Assembly (NCBI GenBank): GCA_963169105.1
Contig: OY720641.1
Coordinates: 79,931,496 to 79,995,495 of the forward strand
From: Ceriagrion tenellum
Taxonomy: Eukaryota > Arthropoda > Insecta > Odonata > Coenagrionidae
DNA length: 64,000 nucleotides
Direction: 5' to 3'
In this document: positions 57,792-64,000 of the stretch, piece after piece
Position numbering within the stretch: the stretch's first letter is position 1
Layout: each line of letters opens with the position of its first letter
The notes under the pieces: generated by a model
What the model saw: the letters and a program-made list of their open reading frames with translations, nothing else
Told to the model about the DNA's origin: nothing
The model's database searches: none
Position numbers and translations under genes: made by a program

Positions 57792-58989
57792 GAAGTAAAC
57801 ATTTAATTAGATTTTATAATCATTTGAGTTTCTTCTCTGTTGGCCGAAATGGTAATTTATGTGAGAAAAAGAAAGGTACGTAAATACTAATTACTCAACT
57901 TTTGACTGCAACGGCTGTAAACATGGATCTAAATGTAAATAGGGCAGCAGTAACAATCAAAAAGAGAACTTCATTGATTGATTTAACGGTAGGAAATCCC
58001 TATTTAAAGTCCTAATCGGACGCTAGAAAAATAACTTTTAGGATTTTATGCAACATTATGCCTTCTCACATGGCTGCAATTGAATTTTATGATTTTTAAG
58101 GGTGGGCTTTCCGAAGCAGGTTATTTCTTCTAGCTTCCTCGGCAAGATCTTGTTGGGGATGAAAGTAATGTAAAACATATTTTGCGAGCTAGAGCTGAGC
58201 CCGACTAGTGGCAGCCTTCACTGTCAGCAATACGCTTCTGCGAGCGACTAGGAAAAGCCTCTAGAAGGTTTTGTAAGCGGACTTACAGTGCTATTTAGAC
58301 CTGCAATTTACATCAAATGTCGAGTGCAGCGAGTAACTCGCGCAGTTAACATGCCAACGTCAACCCACCTCAAGAATATAGTATTTTGACATGAGGAGCC
58401 AATAGATCAACTCGACTTTAGGGGCAGGGAATCAGGCAATAAAAACAATGATCGGGGAAATAAAGTTATTCTTTTGGAAAATAAAAAGGTGGGATATCTC
58501 ATGATTTTGAGCCAAAACGCATCAAACCGACTGACTTAAACTGTATCAGCAGTTATTTGGCGTCGGAGAGGGGGAACGAGTGAAAGAGGGAGTGGGGAGT
58601 TGACTTCCTGGGAGGGAGAGTTAAAGAAAAAAATAAAAAGGGAAATAAGGTAAAAAAGATTGAGATCGTGGAAACGACTTCCATATGTCTCCAGAGTATT
58701 GGATGCCTCTTTCTCTCTCCCGCCACTCTCTCGTATTTTTTATTCTGTTCTCATCCTACTCAGTTCAGTTGCGCCTCTCCCTTTCCCCCATTTTCAATTC
58801 CTCTGTCAACGCCCTCTTCCCACTTGTGACACAAGTGTACCGGATATTTCGGTGTGTCATTTGCGAAACATTAAGTTGAGATGCATTGTTTTGAGATGCT
58901 CGATGTTCGTGTACCATTGCACTGCGAGTCAGAGCCGTACTCATGTCTTACGAGATTAATCGCTCAGCGAATAATAAAATTCATCAAAT
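57792..58989. other. No gene assigned
   Basis: 58560-58860 is GC-richer, with a 99-codon plus frame that has no recognised domain. Confidence 0.4.
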
Positions 58990-59042
58990 GTCGTTTAATC
59001 CTAAGATTAGTTGACTGCAGCCCTCCACCCTTCCCCATCTAA
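58990..59042 (-). mobile_element. LINE-D 3' tip
   Basis: Only the last 50 bases of the family are present (AATCCTAAGATTAGTTGACT, then GCAGCCCTCCACCCTTCCCC), matching the 3' ends at 14090 and, inverted, 19330 and 46045. An extremely 5'-truncated copy. Confidence 0.8.
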
Positions 59043-60033
59043 ATTTAGTTATAATTTGTTCAACTTTAAACCCTTATATAATGTTAATGCGGAAGAGTTA
59101 TGCAAAATGATTCACACATCATATGAACCATTAGTAGGAGAGTTACTATGCCAAATTTCAACTTCCACACTGAAAACATCCACTTTTTGAATTTTGGCCA
59201 GCTTTTTTTCGATTTCAGCCCTCTGTGCAACGTTTCGACTCGCGACACGAATAACGGAGCACGATTTTCAAATTCCCAGATCACCCAATCACCTGTGCCA
59301 CTCTTATTCCTCAAACCAGCCTCCTTCCTCTCGGCGTGTCATCCATGCTCCAGAGGTCCAGATAGCGTAAATCCATCGTCCGGGCGGACGAAACTGATTG
59401 ATGGTCCAATGTGGGCGTCTGTGCGTGTGTGAACGTGGAGAGTGGTGGATGAAATGGAGCCCGACTCGAGTGTGGATGGGTATGAGGGAGAGATAAATGC
59501 CAGCGCACAGTCGGTTGTCAAAGGGGAAGGAGGAAGAGCCTGGGGTTACGGCGTAGTGGGGGATGGGGAGAGAGGGTGTGTATAAGGGTCAAACCGTGCG
59601 GAGGGAGCCACCGTGCCAGATTGAACGCTGCCCTAAGAGCCGGGAGGGGAATCGAACGGGGAGAAGGGGTTTGGAAAAGTATGGAGACCTCTAACGGACC
59701 CAGAAACAATAAATGGATCGCTCCGCAGTGGACTCGGTGGACTGGGTGACACCTGATCGCTGAGACAATATTTTCCGTTCGTGTAATTGCACCACGAAGT
59801 AAGACTGTTGGAGAGAGTATATACACATGCATGCAAATTCGCTGCAAGGCAATAAAGGGTGTGTGGCTTGCCGTTATTTTTTTTCCACCGACGTAATCTA
59901 CTCCATTGATATGGAGCGTAGCGTCGTATGGTGTAGAAACGCGGACTCTCAGAAAGGAGAGATTTTAAGCTATCCGGGACTAGCCACGGAGTTCCACTTT
60001 TACGGAGTCACCCGCAAAAATTCCGCACTATGG
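59043..60033. other. No gene assigned; GC-rich patch at 59210-59800
   Basis: Overlapping frames on both strands (up to 109 codons) without domains. A small hairpin TTCCGCAC/GTGCGGAA sits at 60021-60040. Confidence 0.4.
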
Positions 60034-60227
60034 TGCGGAATTTCACAGAGAAAAAAAACATACGCCTTGACCGGGATTCGAACCCGGATCCCTCGATTTC
60101 CGGCCGAGTGCACAGGGGAATAGGACGCCTCGGTAGCTTTACTGGCTAAAGCCCCCGGCCGGAAATCGAGGGATCCAGATTCGAATCCCGGTCAAGGCGG
60201 ATGAGTTTTTCTCTGTGGAATTTCGCA
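60034..60227. repeat. Head-to-head pair of tRNA-like SINE heads
   Basis: Two inverted arms of about 72 bases (60034-60106 and 60157-60227) contain the B-box block GGTTCGAATCCC in opposite orientations and the GGAAATCGAGGGATCC block. The plus-strand head (60126-60198) has A box TAGCTTTACTGG, a perfect D stem GCTTT/AAAGC, and terminal GCCT/AGGC. Its B box is mutated to AGATTCGAATCC, while the minus-strand head keeps a perfect box. The arms continue outward into CACAGAGAAAAA, so more than the tRNA-like part was inverted. Confidence 0.88.
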
Positions 60228-60605
60228 TTCTGAAAGGAGGACGAGACCTGCAGGCATTTGAAATGAGGGTTCAGAGAAGGATGGAGAAGCTGAGATGGAC
60301 GGAAAGGAAGACTAATGAAGAAGTGCTTGAGGTAGTGGGTAAGAAAAGGAAACTTCCTAACGAAATTCGAGATAGGCAGAGTAGGTGGCTGTAGGATGTA
60401 CGTAATAGTTGGGTTGCTCAAGAATGTGATAGAGGGTAGGATGTTGGGCAAGCAGGGAAGAGGAAGAAAGAGCATAGGTTTAATGGACAGGATAAAGAAG
60501 GGCAGACCGTATGCTGAGGCGAAAATGGACATACAAGAGATTGATAGGCCCCGAAAAGTGTAAAAAACCGAGAGGAGATTCTCTGGAATTCAACAAAACT
60601 CATCT
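60228..60605 (+). mobile_element. LINE-C 3' end
   Basis: The plus strand reads LKGGRDLQAFEMRVQRRMEK, LRWTERKTNEEVLEVVGKKR, LPNEIRDRQSRW and, after stops, basic and REE-type tail blocks. The order corresponds to the LINE-C copies at 21960 and 40546. It begins in the middle of the YGSETW-like region right at the SINE pair, so the two may be joined by a shared insertion or recombination. Confidence 0.88.
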
Positions 60606-61357
60606 TAACCGGTGTACTATACTTTACTGTAAAAATCTACTCCAAATATTCTACAAACAATAATAATAATACGACCAATTATGCCATAGAAGAAACCTGA
60701 AAATGCCTGACTAAGGAGGTGCAATTTCATTGAACACTTCACAACATAGGCACTACCAATGCTCTGGAAACTAATGTTGTTAATGTGTTTTGCTCATACA
60801 AATACGCACAGAGGCAAAATAATTATATGGGTTGTTATTGAGACTCACAATCAGGTCAAAGTTGCAGATTATAAAAACAAGTATTAGAGAGAAAATAAAT
60901 AATTAAGCTACTCTATTTAACAGAAAACCTAATTTTAGTGGTAGTTATTTCGCGCTGAAATTGTTCGCGAGAAATTCAAAATCAGACCGTTCTGCTTCCC
61001 ATATTCCTATTTTTTTCTCATAATCTAATCATTTATTGTGTACTCGCCACCCATAGAGGCTTTCGACATCGCCGGGAAATTTATCTGCTTGCAGCATCCT
61101 CAAAGATTCAGTCAAAATAGATATTGTTGGAGGAAATGGACGTTAATAGTTGTTGATGACGACAGAGAGACGGGGTGGGGTTTTGGTTGGATGTTTTGTT
61201 TGGAATGGTTTTGGTGACTGTCCCGGGTTTTCTTTCCAAAATTCTGGGCTTAAATCTCTGCTGTTTCAGGTAACACCCCGATTCTTAATTGAATAATTTA
61301 CGGAGGTTTTGCAATGAGTATTGTGAATATTTAAAGTGCAGTAGTCGAATTGGACGT
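60606..61357. other. AT-rich stretch, no feature seen
   Basis: Nothing recognised. Confidence 0.4.
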
Positions 61358-61361
61358 TTAA

Positions 61362-61904
61362 GGTAGTGCGAACGAGATAGTTCGCTAGTCATAATAGGGA
61401 ACATATTCGAATTATGTGTCTTAATTTCACCAGTTGTGAGACACACGAATTAAATATTGCATTATCCATGGTACAATAATATAGTTTTATGTGGCACAAA
61501 TTGTGAGTAATCAAATGAAAATGTCTGAATATGACTTTAATTTGACTCATTATTTTCACGCGGTGCGTTTGAAACTCCTTCAAAACGGAAGGTTTATTGT
61601 GATCCCGAAGAATTTACTGCGCTGACAATAAAATTAATTTTTAAAAATAGTTGAGAAATCACAGAAACTACACTCTTGATTTTATGACGAGATCTAAGTG
61701 TAGGGAATGCCACATTTTTTATACAAGGTCTCAAGGTGAATACACGAACCATTTCCTTATAAATGGTCTGGTATTTTTTGGCAAATATCTCGGAAAGTAA
61801 TGTGGTAAGGGGTAAAATTTTTTATGTCAATGGAAGGGTGATATATTTTTCTATAAAATGAGACCAAAATCATTTATTTCTAGGTGAATTGATATTTCGC
61901 TACC
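61362..61904. mobile_element. TTAA-flanked TIR element, inverted full-length copy
   Basis: 543 bp bounded by TTAA at 61358-61361 and 61905-61908. It aligns end to end in reverse with 10017-10572, including the CACAATAAACC-type block (here inverted near 61590) and the TATTATTGCACCAT block (inverted near 61475). Ends are GGTAGTGCGAAC and, inverted, GGTAGCGAAATA. Confidence 0.92.
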
Positions 61905-61908
61905 TTAA

Positions 61909-62214
61909 CTGTAATAAGGTAATGACTAGTCTCGTTCCGATAAATTAGGAGCTAAATATTTAAGTGAATCCTTTGTCATGCGAATGCGAATGAGGAGCTA
62001 AATATTTAAGCAAAGGCTTTGCTATGCGAATAAGCCTCACAAACCGACTTTTGGTTTCTTGATGTAGCCGCATTCTGCCTAGCCTAGATCCATGAAGGCG
62101 GGGTTCATCATGAGACCTGTGTGAGGTATTCGCGACCATAAATAGGCTTGCATTCAGTCAATTCTTTTGGCTCGAACCATTTGAAAATGCTGTTGCAAAG
62201 ATATTTTCTGTCAG
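61909..62214. other. Short AT-rich stretch with a local repeat
   Basis: A 25-base unit GAGGAGCTAAATATTTAAG-like occurs twice (about 61947-61967 and 61990-62010). Nothing else was seen. Confidence 0.5.
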
Positions 62215-62760
62215 TTTAAATCTCGAGGATAGGTCACAAAATTTAAAATATATAACTATGACTCCTTGCCGACGTTTCGGTGTGTAATTAACACCATCTT
62301 CAGGGCTACAATCGTAGGTACAACAACATTCGCAGGTACCAACTCCATAACCACAATGATCGTTGTAAGACAAAGATCATTGTGGTTATCATTGTGACAA
62401 AGATCGTTGTGGTACCCATAATGATATATGGTCATAATATAGCAATGTACCATTCCATCAAATTGCACTGAAAGCTCCTTATCCGGAAAAATATTATATA
62501 GTTTTAGCAGAAAATATTTATTGTTGAAACATGTCGTACCTGGCGAAATCCGAGGTAATTCTTATTTGAATATTGCAATGACGTGTAACGATACTTTGAT
62601 ATTTAAGGTGAAACTGTTGATATTCTTGTATGTTACTTTATTAATAATGTTGTTGTACCTGCGATTGTAGCCCTGAAGATGGTGTTAATTACACACCGAA
62701 ACGTCGGCAAGGAGTCATAGTATTTATTTTTAATTTTGTGACCTATCCTCGAGATTTAAA
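62215..62760. repeat. Large fold-back element with hammerhead-like cores (copy 12)
   Basis: Arms 62215-62330 and 62646-62760 (115 bases) are nearly perfect inverted repeats enclosing 315 bases. On the plus strand of the right arm: GCC, CTGAAGA (62672-62678), T, hairpin GGTGT..ACACC, GAA, ACGT, C, GGC. Stem I is GCC/GGC and stem III is the self-complementary ACGT. The left arm carries the same motif on the minus strand. The spacer contains GATCATTGTGGTTA-type short repeats and another decayed GAAACATGTCGTACC at about 62525-62540. Confidence 0.93.
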
Positions 62761-64000
62761 TTGACATTCCATGAAGAGGTCGAAAGAGCAATGCTTGAAA
62801 ATATTTTCACCTCAATTAGTAATGGCCTTGAACCCTTATTTTTATCATTGCATTCGTGATTTTCTATCCCCAGCTCGCCATGTGGATAAGGTGCAAGGAT
62901 ACATTAGGCATGATCTTGGGGGGGAACGGAAAATAATCTTAACTTGAAACGCTAAGTTAAGGAGGCAAACTATATGATGATGAAGAGTATTCCTGTAATT
63001 ATTTATAGTCATAATTCGTGCGTTGGAAGAGGAATTTCAATACCAAGCATTGATTCAGTGTATATTTCGCTGTTCCGGAAATATTTTGTACGGCTAAAAT
63101 CTGTTCTCCACTATAACACCCTGAAACCCACGTAATCTGAGTTTTTCTCATATGTCGTGTGAACATGGCATGAACAAGAAAGAAATGCCTAAAATTTAAT
63201 TAAATCGGTATTATAAATTCTCTATTATCTTCATCAAGGTCTTAATTATCTACTTTTCATGCCCAAATAGTATTGTTTTTATTTTGATTTAAATTAATCG
63301 CTTGCGTACGTTTAATGTAATAGTGCTTCCAGAAGTACATTTCGACAAAAATCAATCTTCGATGGTTTGTCTAGCATTCCACATAAGGAACTAGAGGAGA
63401 AGATGACGCGTGCGCGCAAGTAGCGCAGCAATAGCGTACAAAGCAATTAATCCCGCCTAGTTGCGTAAGCTCTTTCGTGAAGGCATGCACATCCTGGTAT
63501 GAGATCCAGAAGTAATCATAGTATCACTGACGAAAACTTTCACTCAGCTCATTGGTTAGGTACGTGGCAGTTCGATCGTTAACGAAGCAGGCGTTTTGTT
63601 TGTGAAAGGAGATTTGCAGGTACGGAAATTATCGATGCGGAGCAATTAGTTGCCTTGGCAACCAAATTTTTCAGGAGCTAAATTAACAATCTAATTTCAT
63701 GCCAGATGGCGGTGATGTTGATGATCCAAACAAAGACCTAACTTGTCGAAACATGCGTGTTTTTCGCTGGAATGCGGTTGACTAGCGAATCAGCCGTCAT
63801 CAGTTCGTCCGGAGGAAGTAGTGAACATATCCCCAGGATACAATTCAATGCTTGTGTCTTTTTTCTTCAGATTGGTCGACTGCTATGTTAACAAAAGTGT
63901 AAATATCAAGGAATCAAATGGTACTCCATTGCTTGAGGTGTAATAAAAATGACCCATTCGCCGACCAATGATATTATTGAGCGGATGATGACACATTTTT
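62761..64000. other. No gene assigned; weak hammerhead-like string near 63716-63765
   Basis: TTGATGAT, a loose GAC/GTC hairpin and GAAACATGCGTG are in the right order near 63716-63765, but the stem III position is not palindromic and the hairpin is weak. The rest shows nothing. Confidence 0.3.

Noticed and set aside
63716..63765. Further hammerhead-like copy
   Set aside because: The order of blocks fits, but the hairpin is weak and the stem III position is not palindromic.
1..64000. CRISPR arrays, prokaryotic operons, rRNA genes
   Set aside because: No regularly spaced repeats, no ribosome-binding-site-led gene series and no rRNA-like sequence. All evidence points to animal nuclear DNA.

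Overview
The window is eukaryotic and looks like intergenic or intronic DNA from an arthropod, most likely an insect. It is mostly AT-rich, has no operon-like gene packing, and has no open frame that I can assign to a host protein. Almost everything recognisable is a transposable element or an element fragment. The closest family resemblances are to insect-type LINEs, a mariner, tRNA-derived SINEs and small terminal-inverted-repeat (TIR) elements. The order of insect cannot be read from this sequence. Nearly all short open frames are chance frames, many of them in GC-rich patches, or pieces of transposon proteins.

LINEs: I use working names. LINE-R (minus strand, 1 to about 1445, running off the left edge) is the best preserved, with more than 300 uninterrupted codons of reverse transcriptase. 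LINE-A has a CATA/ATGT-rich tail and is present at about 5.0, 6.0, 18.0, 19.4, 26.0 and 33.2 kb. LINE-B has a CATCTA-type tail and lies at 12.5 and 23.2-24.3 kb. LINE-C lies at 22, 22.9-24.7, 40.5 and 60.2 kb. LINE-D lies at 14.1, 19.0, 27.9, 45.6 and 59.0 kb. LINE-E lies at 55.2-56.0 kb.

DNA elements: a TTAA-flanked family of about 545-555 bp has full copies at 10.0 and 61.4 kb, a copy at 5.8-6.9 kb split by LINE-A, and a fragment at 25.7 kb. Two single-copy small TIR elements lie at 16.96-17.43 and 19.65-19.85 kb. A mariner deletion derivative lies at 44.27-44.65 kb. tRNA-like SINE heads lie at 20.3, 25.9 and 60.1 kb, two of them inside larger inverted repeats.

The most interesting signal is a scattered set of about twelve elements, at 27.0, 28.3, 31.2, 33.5-33.8, 36.4, 39.3, 41.5, 41.9, 42.2, 57.6, 62.3 and 62.7 kb. 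They share a compact motif, roughly CTGANGAT - hairpin - GAAAC..GTC. Many of the copies are long fold-back structures. The layout matches a hammerhead-type ribozyme core whose stem III is replaced by a short self-complementary sequence. That sequence differs between copies (ACGT, ACATGT, ACCTAGGT, ACCATGGT, ACACGTGT) but stays palindromic, and the hairpin arms also change while remaining paired. Hammerhead motifs, including very small variants, are known from Penelope-like retroelements, so these may be non-autonomous or terminal-repeat remnants of such elements. I see no Penelope-like protein in the window.

Two nested insertions give a relative order of events: LINE-B inside LINE-C at 23.15-24.29 kb, and LINE-A inside the TTAA element at 6.04-6.63 kb. 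Both have recognisable target-site duplications. GC-rich or purine-rich patches lie at about 2.1, 4.4, 8.5, 12.2, 29.3, 42.7, 46.7, 49.6, 54.6 and 59.5 kb and are otherwise unexplained. One of them, at 29.4-29.5 kb, has a CCAAT-like and TATA-box pair.
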